Of a stretch of 64,000 bases of DNA, positions 1-14,782 are shown one piece after another. Both the position numbers and the translations under genes were made by a program. Under the pieces are notes generated by a model that was not told the DNA's origin, did no database searches, and worked only from the letters and a program-made list of their open reading frames with translations. Each line of letters opens with the position of its first letter. Position 1 is the first letter of the stretch. The stretch covers positions 20,119,001-20,183,000 of the forward strand of contig NC_090782.1 of assembly GCF_040054535.1 (NCBI RefSeq). Direction: 5' to 3'. This DNA is from Antennarius striatus. Lineage: Eukaryota; Chordata; Actinopteri; Lophiiformes; Antennariidae.

Positions 1-3000
1 CAAAAGAAAGAGGCAAAGGGGTTGTGAGATAAACAGAGTGTGAGACCTCGGGGTCTTCTCAGGAGTGTAAGTGGAGGAGTGTGGCCTCTCTAATGACCAA
101 TCAACACCCTACTTGCTGACATGGCATCTGTTAGTTCTCCAATGGCCTCCCATTTAAGTGTGAGCCCACCGTCAGCTCAACACTCAGCCGGAATCCAATC
201 AGACAGCAAAACCGACAAATCTTGGGTCAAGGAGCAATTCTGACATTTTGCAGAATGTCAACGTTCAACCTTTTCTAAAAGTTCTACTACACGGGAGTTT
301 TGCTCTACCAATATGAAGGGTGGAAATAGGAATGGGTGAAAGCAAAAGAAGAAAAAAAAAAAAGAAAATCACAGTGCTGCTTAAGGGGGACTGCAGCAGA
401 GAAGGGAGCAGACTGATGACTGAGGAGCTGCAGGTGACACCATGACACCTCCGGGTCTCAGCGAAAAATGTTCTGAAGATAAAGAACAAAAGGTAACTTT
501 TCATAGTTGGAAAGTGAAGCTACAAAATAACGTGAATCAAAAAGCAAAATGTGTCTAGTCTATACTTTTGCTTTGTGATTTCCCTTTATGTGTATCTGAA
601 GGAGTCTACAGTGTACACCTAGTGCACCTAGAAATTTTAATAATTAAACATCACGCTGTGCTTTCTAATACCAGTGACAAGCTATTGTGAGGTACTGAAG
701 CAGCTGATAAACTTCCCACTTGAGACACATGCTCATTGGTAAATAACTGTACATGCATGAGATGAAAACAAGATGGCAAGAACATTCAACTCTCTGCTTA
801 TGTCGAGCAGATTGTTCTGAATGTTAGTCACTAGTATGCGATGGGTTAACTTTCAGATTCATTCATTCAGACGATTTAAAGTTAAATTCATCTGATCTGC
901 ATATTTGAACTGAGGCATGCAGAAAGCAAAGCACACAATAATGAACCAGGTTTCACACCCAAGAGCATTACCCTATGATGAATCAGTGCTAGCTAAGCTA
1001 TCCTCTTTGAAGACTTTTTTTACTTAAACAGTAAATTGTTCTCGCTAATTGCAGCATGAATGTTGCGATAAAATTGATATGCTGATCTATTAAGTTTATT
1101 GCTTTGTTACGGGGAACAATCTGGCTGGAGCGAGCGGGTGAGGACAGGTAGCATCTGTCCCCACCTACTGCCTTGGCAGCTTTAGCGTCATCTGCTAGTT
1201 TTGGCAGCATCTTGGAAGCACATCAATATGGCTTTATGTAGCCAGGGCCGCTAGTAGCTAGCATGCCAGTCACGCTCTCAGGCAACACTCACTCACAGGC
1301 TGAGCATCCACCGAGCACTGAGCCAAGAGAGCCAAGCGGAACAGAGCTCAGGCTGAACAGGGAGGCCAGGTCTCCGTGGACCAGCATGAGGAGAAAGGGA
1401 CAGTGTCTGTCACCTATCCACACAGCCGTGTTTAGAAGTGTGGGGCCAATACCAGATATGAACATTGCTACCATCAAGGTTGTGAGCTTTATTTTCTTGT
1501 TTTTCTCCCCAGCAACAGTTCTATTATGGAATGCTGATGCGCTCAAATTACTACTTTATTAACATCAAATCTGGAAAGTGCTGGATATTCTAGTCAAGCC
1601 TGTGCCGCTGAAAACACACCCCAGCAAGTAATAATTATGACTTTGTCAGAGAACAGTAACAGAGTTGGTTTACATTTATTTTTGTGGCACTGGTTACTGA
1701 TTAGATCATTTTCAGGTTTGTATTACTAGAAGTACTGAATTGAGCTGAATTATTGAACAATAATGCTAAGGATGTAAAATGTTTGAATCTTGTTCTAAAC
1801 TGCTTTCAAAAAGAAATTAGCAACATATCTGACCCGCTTTCGTGTTTGTATAACTGTTTATTGCATTACTTGTCTAAGCGAATGAATACATGCATTTAAA
1901 AAGAAGTCCTGGATGGACTGACCTTTAAAAAAAGAACAAATACACCACTTATTCCTGCCATTCAAAGTTGTGCCACATCTAACAATTAAACAAACCTGTG
2001 AACTGCTCTGCTTCTTGATTTGTAGGAGACCTAAACAAAGACCCAAAGCCATTTTTTAGAAAACAAAAAGGTATGTATCCTCTGAGTATTCTGAATCTGC
2101 AATCACCAGGTATGTCAGAAGTTTTTTTATTTTAAAATTCTGGAGAAGAAAATCACAGGTGCTTGCTTCAGTTTGGAACAAGTCAAACTCTGATAAGGGT
2201 AAGCGACTCATTTTGACTATTTGTCACACCATACCAGCATCGCTGGAGGAGATAATGGTTCATAATGATGTACACACCGCAGTCATCCCAACTACTGTGC
2301 ATGGAAAGCTGGCAAAACTCCAGCCATGGAAAACACCCCAACAGAATAAGCATTTTTCTGTGCCAATTTGCAGTTTGTAAGTTAATATGTTTATCAGTTA
2401 GTATGCACTTATCGATTAATTATTAAAATTTGTTTTACTGACTTAAATTAGCACTCATGTAAGTGATGCCAAAATGATGACTACATAATGTGTGAGTAAT
2501 TTATTCTGAGACCGCTAATTTCAAAACATCAATGGAAAACAACTCAATGAATAAAAAGCCACAAGGCTTGTCTGCAAATATCTAAGTGCTGCAATAACTG
2601 CTGACGCCAGAAGGTGTGAAACCCAGTCAACACAAGTTAGGTGTCAGCTGACCACCTACAAAGTGTTCAGCTATTTGACGACAGTTTCTCTGCTGTTTGA
2701 TCATGGTGGCTATTAACAAAAGAAAATACCCTGTACACTGCAATGGTGTCAATTCACGTTGTTGCACATGGATCTAGTTTCAGACCTGTAGGACCAGGAT
2801 GTGGTCAGAGTGGAAAAACAGCAATGCGGCATCAGCAAAAAAAAACCCTGCCACACACAAAGCCTCCCAGTCTCTCAAAGAGGATGCTTGTTCAGTCAGT
2901 CTTAAAGCACGGTGTTGCAAACTGTACTGCTGATGGAAGAGGAAGCGCACAACTGAAAAGCAGCCAAAATCTATAATTAAACCAGCGATATGAGAAATAT

Positions 3001-5795
3001 GAGCAAACTGAAACCCTCCACTACTTTCCCAAATGCTCATCTATTCTATGCCAAGTTGCTATGACAATTTAATAATAGTCTACCATGGTTGGACTATTGT
3101 TGTTGTTTTTTGTTTGCTTTTGTTTTTTGGGGTTTTTTTTCTTACCTCTGTCAGATAACGGGAAGACAATGTGTGAATGTGAAATGAGTGTCTCAGCCAA
3201 ATGCCCAATTTTGGCTGCAGGAGAAATGGCTGTAGTTTGCGGTGAGCTACTGTGGAGGTTTCATAGCTGACGAAAGCTGTTCTGTTCGGATGCACTGCAT
3301 TAACCCTTTCAACTCACACGAAAAATAAGCAGCACACAATTTCAGACAAACATACACAACAGATCCTATGTTAAGCATTTCACTCTTGTAAACTTAGCAC
3401 TGTATTATCACACAATCTATCCATTGTGTCGTAGTGAAGTAAGAACAATCAACTCAGAAACATTCAAGACAGAAGATAAAGCCAAGTCAATGAAATGAAG
3501 ATACATCAGATTCACCAAGAAGTGATTCAGGCATCAAACAGTGCTCCTCAACTCTGAGACCCTGCTGGCAGATAACATACATCTACATCCTTGCAATGTC
3601 CTCAGTAAGGACATTCATGTGTCAAATCAGAACTCAGCGCAGGGCAGACAGAGCACTTCGGTCAAATGTTTGAGCAGAACGTGTATGTTCCACTTGACCT
3701 GAAGGGTGTGTAAACATTTCTCTGTAGCCGTGCTCCAGGGAGTAGCAGTGCGGATATGAATCTGACCCTGGATCATACATAAGGGAAGTCAGTTATTACA
3801 GTGCAGGCTGGTGGTTTATGAGTTTGGTTTAGATTCAATATCAGAAAGACATCCAAAGACAACTTTCAGTCTACACTGGTCAGCCAAGCAGCTGCACAAG
3901 TGAGCCATCCACATAACACCTCTTTAACGTCAAAACTAAGCGGGCAAAATAAGACGACTGGTGTAATGTACAGCGAAAATGTTTTTACATGATATGTATG
4001 ACTGATGTTTGACATTTGATATTGATGTGAAACATGGGTAACCATATTTCCCATATTCATAAAGAAAATGATGTTTTTGTCCTTTTGGCTGTAGTACTTT
4101 TCTGGGTTTCTCTGGACATTTTTGGTCTCGGCCACCACTGACTGGATGTTTATTCACTGCAAACAGCAGAACAGTTAAATGCACTGTGCTCACCTAAGAG
4201 TGATCTTCCCGAAGTAATCTTCATGTGGTCACAGTTACAAGACAAATACACACACTGGTGAAAACATGTCAGTCTTATTAAGAACAGCAAACAGCGACAT
4301 ATCAGTTAAATGAAGAAAGTGTTAAACTAACAAAGATTTTAAAGTAGCCAACATGTCCACGATTTCCAATTTAATTCAATGTTAACCTTCTCTAGTCCTT
4401 GGAAGGACTCTGAGCACACTTAATAACAGCACAGAGGTAATGATTGCTTTCATTGTGCAAGCCTGAGCTCAGTTATGCACTGTAGTCCTATGGCATTCGC
4501 TGTCTCAGTTAAAATACTATGTAAGCGCATTCGGTAATCACTACTGCCAATGTGATATGAAAGATTGGCTGTGCAGCCTTACAATTACTTTAATTACAAC
4601 ACAAACAATATTTTTTACAAACACATAGCATTCAAAAATACAGAACTTACAATCTTATCTTTATCAATCTGGATACTGAGGCCAAAACTACGAATTGTCT
4701 TCACTGTCAGATACCTTGTTCCCTATTTATTTGAAATTATTTTACTATTGCCAAATCAAATTTAAAAGGTAAAAATGACTAAGAAAACACATTTTTTAAA
4801 TTGTTATCAAATTTCTGGATCAAGATGACATATTCAGATGTGATTGAACAGCCACAGACATAAAATTTACATTTTTTACATGTGAGATACAAGACCACCC
4901 CCCTCCAAAAAAACAAAAAAATATATTAAAAATTTTTTTATTTGAATTTGTTCTCTGCTAATCTATTTAATCTATTACTCTCTGGGTCTATAAAATTAAA
5001 ATGCTTGGGGGGGGGGGCTATCACTTTCTCGGAAAGGAAAGTTACAAAAAAACGTAATTACAATATAGTAAGTGCATCAGTTAATTCTAGTCATATTTCA
5101 TCTTTAAATATCACTGTGCTGTTAACAGATGAGACCAGTATGATTCTGCCAATGTTTGTTAATTATACATGACACTTACTTACTTACATCTAAACAAAAA
5201 TAGATCACAAACTGACATTATTTACGACAATGAGAACATCACCTACCCTCATTTTCAGATGCTGGACAAGCCACCTTCAGAACCAGATCAAATGTTCTTT
5301 CTGGATTCTCCCTGGAAACAACAACATACTGTTGACTCAGAGGGCAACAAGTGTGTATTATACTTTAACAAACACACATGGACTGTAGAATTCCATTACT
5401 TACACCTTAGTGTAGTCACTGTGGACCTGTCCTATTTTTACATGACTCATAATGTCAATACAAGCATATTAGTGAAGGTTGGTGGTGATTTGGTGTGAGT
5501 GCTCCTGCCTCCCTGAACAAACTTGGTTCAGAGCTGTGTGCTGTGCTAGCCGAGCGGCTAATGGCTGGTCAAGCTAGGAGACAGCAGCCGACTGACCCAA
5601 ATGCGGTCGAGCCAGCTGGCCTGGCGGTTAAAGCCACGGCTGGAGATGGCTAGACATTAAACCAAAACATTTTTTTAGATTCAGCTACAAGTTAAACGTA
5701 AAGGCTATGTGAACTATATATTAGCCATTAGACCGACGGTTGTATAGCAAGAATAGACGAAATTGAGGATACGCGTTCAAACTCGGAGGTCTTAC
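1..5795 (-). other. dennd1b: Probable first intron of dennd1b; no exon recognised
   Basis: If the minus-strand first exon at 5796-5812 is correct, everything to its left is the start of a long intron (human DENND1B spans hundreds of kilobases, by memory). I looked on the minus strand for the next part of the DENN module, a Phe-Pro-Glu-Asp motif followed by the uDENN core, and saw nothing convincing. Open frames here, the longest being 109 codons at 5169-5498 on the plus strand, have AT-rich low-complexity composition and no family resemblance. The stretch holds short homopolymers, including a G run near 5007-5016, and no clear mobile element. Confidence 0.4.
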
Positions 5796-5812
5796 TTTAT
5801 TCTGCTGTCCAT
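5796..5812 (-). CDS. dennd1b: dennd1b, coding part of exon 1 (six codons, partial gene)
   Basis: On the minus strand a start codon in a strong context (ACCATGG) at 5812-5810 opens the reading Met-Asp-Ser-Arg-Ile-Lys. It is cut after two bases of the sixth codon by a consensus donor GTAAGA beginning at 5795. An in-frame TAA lies two codons upstream (5818-5816), so this is the first usable start of its frame. DENND1 proteins begin this way by memory: MGSRIK in DENND1A, MDCRTK in DENND1B. The gene lies head-to-head with c1orf53, as in human 1q31, and within a CpG-rich block. DENND1B is a DENN-domain guanine exchange factor for Rab35 acting in clathrin-mediated and endosomal traffic. Six residues are too few for a homology claim alone; the call rests on start, donor, promoter and synteny together. 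The remaining exons are outside the window. Confidence 0.55.
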
Positions 5813-6200
5813 GGTTTAGCTACAACATCGCGACAACTCCGGGCTGTCGGCGGCTCTACTCTGCTCTGCTGGCCGACTGAAAATATGTCCACCTTCCTCA
5901 GTCTGAACCGACACTTCTTCCTTATCTGTCACTGGTTGAGTCCTGCCGCGACCACATGCTCGGAGGTGGGGTATTGTAGTAGTTTGTGCCGTCCTTTCGC
6001 CGTTAATGTCCCTCCTGTCCAGCACTACGTGTTTATTTCCCACAACAAACGCTCCTCCAGGAAGTGCTGTCAAAGATTTGGTGACGTCACGCGTCAGATG
6101 GGCACCTTGCTGCTGCTGCTGCTGCTGCCCGCAGCGTCTCTCCTCCGCTGTAGATGAGTAATAAACGTGGTATACACGGCAGACCTGAGCCGTGTGATTC
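5813..6200 (-). promoter_or_regulatory. CpG-rich promoter and leader of the minus-strand dennd1b exon
   Basis: This block is clearly richer in CpG than its surroundings and lies directly upstream of the MDSRIK start. It holds a perfect palindromic cAMP-response element TGACGTCA at 6082-6089, and a seven-unit TGC/GCA run at 6108-6128. A minus-strand open frame (6202-5816) fills it, but its product is just translated leader (a seven-glutamine run from the triplet repeat) and it ends in a stop immediately before the dennd1b start. The transcription start cannot be fixed from sequence alone. Confidence 0.5.
6108..6128. repeat. (TGC)7 / (GCA)7 triplet repeat
   Basis: Seven uninterrupted TGC units on the plus strand, reading GCA (or CAG) on the minus strand, inside the probable dennd1b leader or promoter. 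Confidence 0.9.
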
Positions 6201-6335
6201 ACGCTTCTGATGAAAATTGTGCTGCCCTCCGAGGTTGCATTATAAATTCAATAATAGTAGTTAGCCTTTAGCACTTACTCCCAAAGCGGTGTTTTTGGAC
6301 CATTTTGAGGGTTTTCCAATATGAGAAGCAGTTTA

Positions 6336-6565
6336 AACAAGAACCAATGCAGTCAGAGAATGCAACATCCCGCGACACCACTGAATTCAAAATTTTACCC
6401 TGACCTACTTGCATAGGTCAAAGATCAAAGCTATTGCTCTGACCTACTTTTAATAGATCAAAGCAGTACGGTCTTACACTGGCATTCTCCCTCGTCTTTC
6501 TATCTTATCCAGTTCCTGAGTGTACAAAAGTTAAAATTAGACCTTGATTTAGTTTTCTCAAGGTC
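6336..6565 (+). mobile_element. Single arm of a foldback-type element
   Basis: The sequence from AACAAGAACCAATGCAGTC (6336) to the TTTTCTCAAGGTCA stretch near 6565 is the reverse complement, with scattered differences, of 7592-7823. Shared landmarks are GCAACATCCCGCGAC, the repeated TGACCTAC/TAGGTCA words and TCTCCCTCGTCTTTCTATC. Only one arm is present here, so it is a truncated or half copy. Its right flank, to about 6720, has a GACGGACG-type short repeat. Confidence 0.65.
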
Positions 6566-7351
6566 AAGGTCATCATCTGATTTTCATTCCCTTTGCAGCC
6601 CGAGTAATGTGCTTTTTGTTTCATCTTTCTATCTGCAGCGGTTGCGAAGATATTTGGTGGACTAATGGACGGACGGATGGACGGACGAACGAAAGGACAA
6701 ACACACAAACGCTGTAACATGTTGTAGATTATGAATACATCACATTTACAATATCTCGTCATTTGGATGTGTTGTAACGACACGTCACCAACAGAGGCAT
6801 GTCACCAGGATTTGAGTATTGTTTCCGGTCACCTGACAAATGCATGCACCATATTCCCTTTCGTTTTAAGATGATGTCGACGTCCACTAATTCTTGAGAT
6901 AAGGAACATGTTTGGCTCAATAGTCACTAAATGTTGCACGACGACAGTTGGTCATCTACCCAGCTGGTGGGTAACTTTGTCTGCCTGCTGTTGATAGCCA
7001 ATTAGTGTGTATCAGCTGCATACTGCAAATGGGAACAAAGCCGATGATGAGTAAATAAAAACAGCATTTTTACACCATGAAAACTAAGACAATCTGTAAA
7101 AAATCTGTAGGCCTGCAGAGTTGACTGATAATCCACAAGGAACATGTGAAACAGAGTTATTTAATTCATTTATTCTATAAAATTCTTAATTAGAATGTTT
7201 TCAATGTTTACATGTTTACAATGTCCTGAGAGATTCTGGAGAATGACATCTATTATAAGGACTTCAGTATTTTTGAGATTATTTATTCATTATAATCATA
7301 AAGATGAATCTTGAATCTTGTGGCCCTGTACTAAAATATTACCTTAATTCA

Positions 7352-7823
7352 GTAATAACAAGGCAGTCAGAGATTGCAACATCCCGCGACTTACCCTGAC
7401 CTACTTCCAGGGTAGGTCAGGGTACCCTGAAAGTAGTACCTGACAAGTGCATAGCTTTGACCTTTCAGGGGAGGTCAAAGCTATGCACTAGCCTTGAACA
7501 GACTGTATATCAAAGCTAGTGCATAGATAGATCAAAGCTACTACTATGGTCTTACTCATACTGGACTTCTCCCTTGTCTTTCTATCATGACCTTGAGAAA
7601 ACTAGGTCCAGGTTAAATTTCAACTTTTGTAAGCTCAGGAACCGAATAAGATAGAAAGACGAGGGAGAAGGTCAGTGTGAGTAAGACCATAGGTCAAAGC
7701 TAGTGCCAGTAGGTCAGAGCACTAGCTTTGATCTTTGACCTATGCAAATAGGTCAGGGTAAAATTTTAATTCAGGGGTGTCGCAGGATGTTGCAGTCTGT
7801 GACTGCATTGGTTCTTGTTATTA
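7352..7823. mobile_element. Palindromic foldback / MITE-like element, about 470 bp
   Basis: The left arm, beginning AATAACAAG then GCAGTCAGAGATTGCAAC, and the right arm, ending GTTGCAGTCTGTGACTGC then CTTGTTATT, are inverted copies of one another. The centre turns around near 7590, where TTGTCTTTCTATC on the left matches GATAGAAAGACGAGG at 7650-7664. There is no internal coding capacity. Such near-complete palindromes are typical of foldback or non-autonomous DNA transposons. I cannot name the family, and the target-site duplication is unclear. Confidence 0.65.
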
Positions 7824-7974
7824 ATTGCTTTAACATTATATAATTAAAATGTAATGTTTGCAGAATATTCCTTGAAAAGGTTATTTTCAATTCAATTGCA
7901 ACAAACACAAAAATTTATAGACTAATTCCAGCAGAGGAGTCCTCTGGGTGTCTCAATAAATAGTGCATCGACAA

Positions 7975-8570
7975 TGTATATACACAAGGGCAGTATTTGC
8001 ATTTGGGATCACAAGTCCAAAGGCCTAAAATTAATCTTTAAATCTGAAAAAATCAAATGCATGCTGTTCCACTGATGTGAACATTAATACTCTCAATCGG
8101 ACACCAATGGAAAAAATATTACCTTATCAATTCTTTGATCTCTGGCTCAATTGCAAGGTGCGCTTTTAAAAAACAAAAGAACCCACATATGACCTGAAAC
8201 AAAGAACTGTCATTCTTTAATAGAAATAATACATGTATCACCCAGAGCTGCAGAAAGCAACTTGTTCAGTCACCCTTTTTATCTGTCATGGAGTATGGTG
8301 ACATAATTTATATCCTCTCTCCTGCCTCCAGTCTTGAACCTCTCGTTGCCGTCTGTCAGTCTGTCCTCGGTTTCATTCCTGGAATGACTTGAGAACCCAT
8401 CACTGTTTATTGTTTGAGAAACCCGGATGGCCATCATTGGCACTGAAAAGACAACGGTGCTGCATTGTACTCATTGCATCACACCTGCCTGACTACCTGA
8501 CTCTCACTTGTCTGTTGAAGCATAGATTAAGTTCCCTCTGCACTAGTCTCAATGCTACAGCATCTGGTTC
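7975..8570 (+). pseudogene. LINE reverse-transcriptase relic, C-terminal part
   Basis: Translated plus-strand fragments, broken by stops and frameshifts, follow the usual order of the C-terminal half of fish LINE polymerases. There is a Leu-rich segment ending LysIleLysCysMetLeuPhe near 8060. A segment near 8290-8390 reads like VMEYGDIIY followed by a stretch of the type SxLEPLxxVxQSxLxFIxG. A THHCLLFEKPGWPSL block lies at 8395-8440. The copy is too decayed to be active. The subfamily (CR1/L2 or Rex-like) is not determined. Confidence 0.6.
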
Positions 8571-8978
8571 TTGATGGTCAATGTACAGTATTAACGCTCA
8601 TACTCGGGCACGTTCTTTTAAATATTGTGTGTTCTAACAATGGAAGAGTTTATATAAGCTTGCAGAATTAGAAAGGTCAGTCACTTTTGTGCAAACTCAG
8701 TCATCTATTTTCTTTGCCTATTTGTCATATTGTATATGTATGCATGTATTTTATTCAGAGAAACTCGTAAAGAGAACTTGCTCACTTGAAATTAAGTGAG
8801 AAATCAAAATGTAAAATTCAGTGACAAATTTAATTTTACATGAGAAAAAAAACTGTCTCCGTCCTACACACAAACTATACATAGAATGTTCCTACTCTAC
8901 TCTACTACTTCAGCACAAGCTTCAACATTCAATATTAAACACATTGCACATAAATCAGCGAGTCATCATCTCTAAAAG

Positions 8979-9324
8979 TGAAAATCCACCCTAAACTAAA
9001 ATACTCTAATTTAATATTGGGATTTATATGAGACACCTTATTATTTCATTCATGCATGCTTGGAGTTACAACTGTAAATCCTCATTAAATTCAAACTAAT
9101 TTTATTGTAATATATCAATTTGAGATTATATGAGCCCGTAGAGTCACGAACAAATTTATTGTTGGTGGACCAGTTCCCAAAAGTGACACCTGATGACATA
9201 ATCAACATCACCATAGTCATTATTTTCTTTTTTATGAGAAATGTGTGTTTTTATAGATGTTTATTTTACTAGCCAAAATCACTGATTTTCAGCATGATGT
9301 AAATCTGCTTCAGGGTGGACTTTC
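8979..9324. mobile_element. Possible MITE with short inverted ends
   Basis: GAAAATCCACCCT at 8980-8992 and AGGGTGGACTTTC at 9312-9324 are inverted copies with one mismatch over 13 bases, enclosing about 320 bp of AT-rich non-coding sequence. The arms are short enough that chance pairing is possible. Confidence 0.3.
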
Positions 9325-10439
9325 CTATTGTTCACACAATATTTGTCTCTTGGTAAATAAAAACCAATGACTTAGAGATACTTCTTACCCCTCTCCAGGG
9401 CATGTGTCTGGATCAGAGCCAGATTTTTTCAGGCTGACTAGAAGGTAATTAAGTGGCAGCAGACTGGGGCATGCTGTTTGAGGCATCTGTATGAAATGAT
9501 AATGGCAGGACTGCACAAAGAGATGTGTTGGATATTGGTCACTATCAGCCACTAAAATGTCATGTCAGCGAACTGAAACAGTGGCCATTCTCAGATTGCA
9601 TCTACAGTATGCATGATAACCTAATACAGTATTTAAAAAACAACAACAGTAGCTTGTCATCCTTCTAAAGCCTTGCTAGAACATTTCAGAGTGGCTTTTT
9701 TACTTAAAATAAATTAGGGACATAAAAATTGCTTTACTTGGTGTATCTAAAGGACTATCTTTCATTTTCTGATGTTTTGAGTGTTTTTAGAAATTTAACA
9801 CATGCTATTCCTCTATAGCTGTCAGCACATTGTTTCTAAAAATATATATGCTTTTTTTTTTTACCAGTGATATGTAATTTGTATGTGGGTAAATGACCCT
9901 ACAGTGTCAGTCAAAAGAAGCATGTCAGCTTTCATTATACAGAGCTCTGCAGTAGACACATCATCAGAGGTGCCTTGTAGCAGAAGATAACCTTGGACGG
10001 ACTCATTAATGTCCACTCATCAACCTTTAAGGGCTTTGTCCAAGTCACTATATTACTTTAATATTATGGTAACGAGTCTTTGTTTGCGGTGCAGTGTCAC
10101 TGCATGAAAGATGAAGCGTTAAGTAATAGTGTAATTTAACCACTTTAATTGTGTAGGGGGATATTTATTATTATTGCAAAGATACACTTTTAATAATGTT
10201 TGTATAGCTCGGTTATAATGTCATGCAGTCATTTTTACAAATTTATCTTATATTCTCCTTGTCAGAACGAATTTGTTTCAGTGTAAGTCTAATTATGATT
10301 GATTTAATTTTAGACACTAAAGAAGGTAAATCTGTGTTACTCTGTTGGAAAGGCTTCATTCGAATGAGAAAAGAAAGGCGTCTCAATTTGTTGAGTGTTT
10401 AACAAAAAAACATGAAAGAGCAGCCTGAGGATGTGTTTG

Positions 10440-10560
10440 TTTACCTTGTACTCTTTACGTGCAGGTTTCAGCAAACACGAGGACGTCGCTTGCGTGTGGG
10501 TGACGCAGAGATCACGTGACACCAACGTGACGTACTAAACCAGGAAGTACAACTCACTCA
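10440..10560 (+). promoter_or_regulatory. Promoter-like site cluster upstream of c1orf53
   Basis: A CpG-rich patch holds, in order, the palindromic E-box TCACGTGA (10512-10519), the half-palindromic CRE-like TGACGTAC (10528-10535) and an ETS-like CAGGAAGT (10541-10548). These sites are typical of housekeeping vertebrate promoters. The coding exon of c1orf53 begins about 220 bp downstream. A pyrimidine-rich stretch ending CTTCCTCCAG just before 10740 could be the acceptor of a leader intron, so transcription may start here. Confidence 0.5.
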
Positions 10561-10782
10561 GTTACAAAACTGAGATGAGGAGGCAGAATGGAACATGTAA
10601 CCTAGAAAGTTTTTATATATAAGCTATTTATATAATCAGGTGTCATATTATTTAGTTAATTATTTAGCCATTTTCTGTTATACAGTTTTGTTTTGTTTTT
10701 GTTTTTTTGCTAACAGTTCAGCTGCTGTCTTCCTCCAGGCTGCTGACGCAGGTCGCGCCGCACACAGAAGTTTCACAGCGGC

Positions 10783-14782
<4,000 letters not shown>

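Larger units (their letters stand above)
6200..10430. other. Intergenic region between dennd1b and c1orf53
   Basis: No coding exon was recognised. The interval holds two copies of an inverted-repeat element (6336-6565 and 7352-7823), a LINE relic (about 7975-8570) and a possible short inverted-repeat element (8979-9324). The remainder, about 9330-10430, is AT-rich unique-looking DNA in which I see nothing specific. Confidence 0.6.

Noticed and set aside
760..810. AACATTCAAC word resembling the start of miR-181
   Set aside because: Only the first ten bases match and no matching opposite arm is present, so no precursor can be supported.
5169..5498. Plus-strand 109-codon frame in the dennd1b intron
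   Set aside because: AT-rich composition, no motif, no splice or promoter context; length is within chance for a 64-kb window.
5816..6202. Minus-strand 128-codon frame with a seven-glutamine run
   Set aside because: The glutamines come from the triplet repeat. The frame ends two codons before the dennd1b start and reads through CpG-rich leader, so it is better seen as untranslated sequence.
6505..6783. Minus-strand 92-codon frame with a VRPSIRPSISPPN segment
   Set aside because: It translates the repeat next to the foldback half-copy, with the GACGGACG-type short repeats giving the Arg-Pro-Ser pattern; not a gene.
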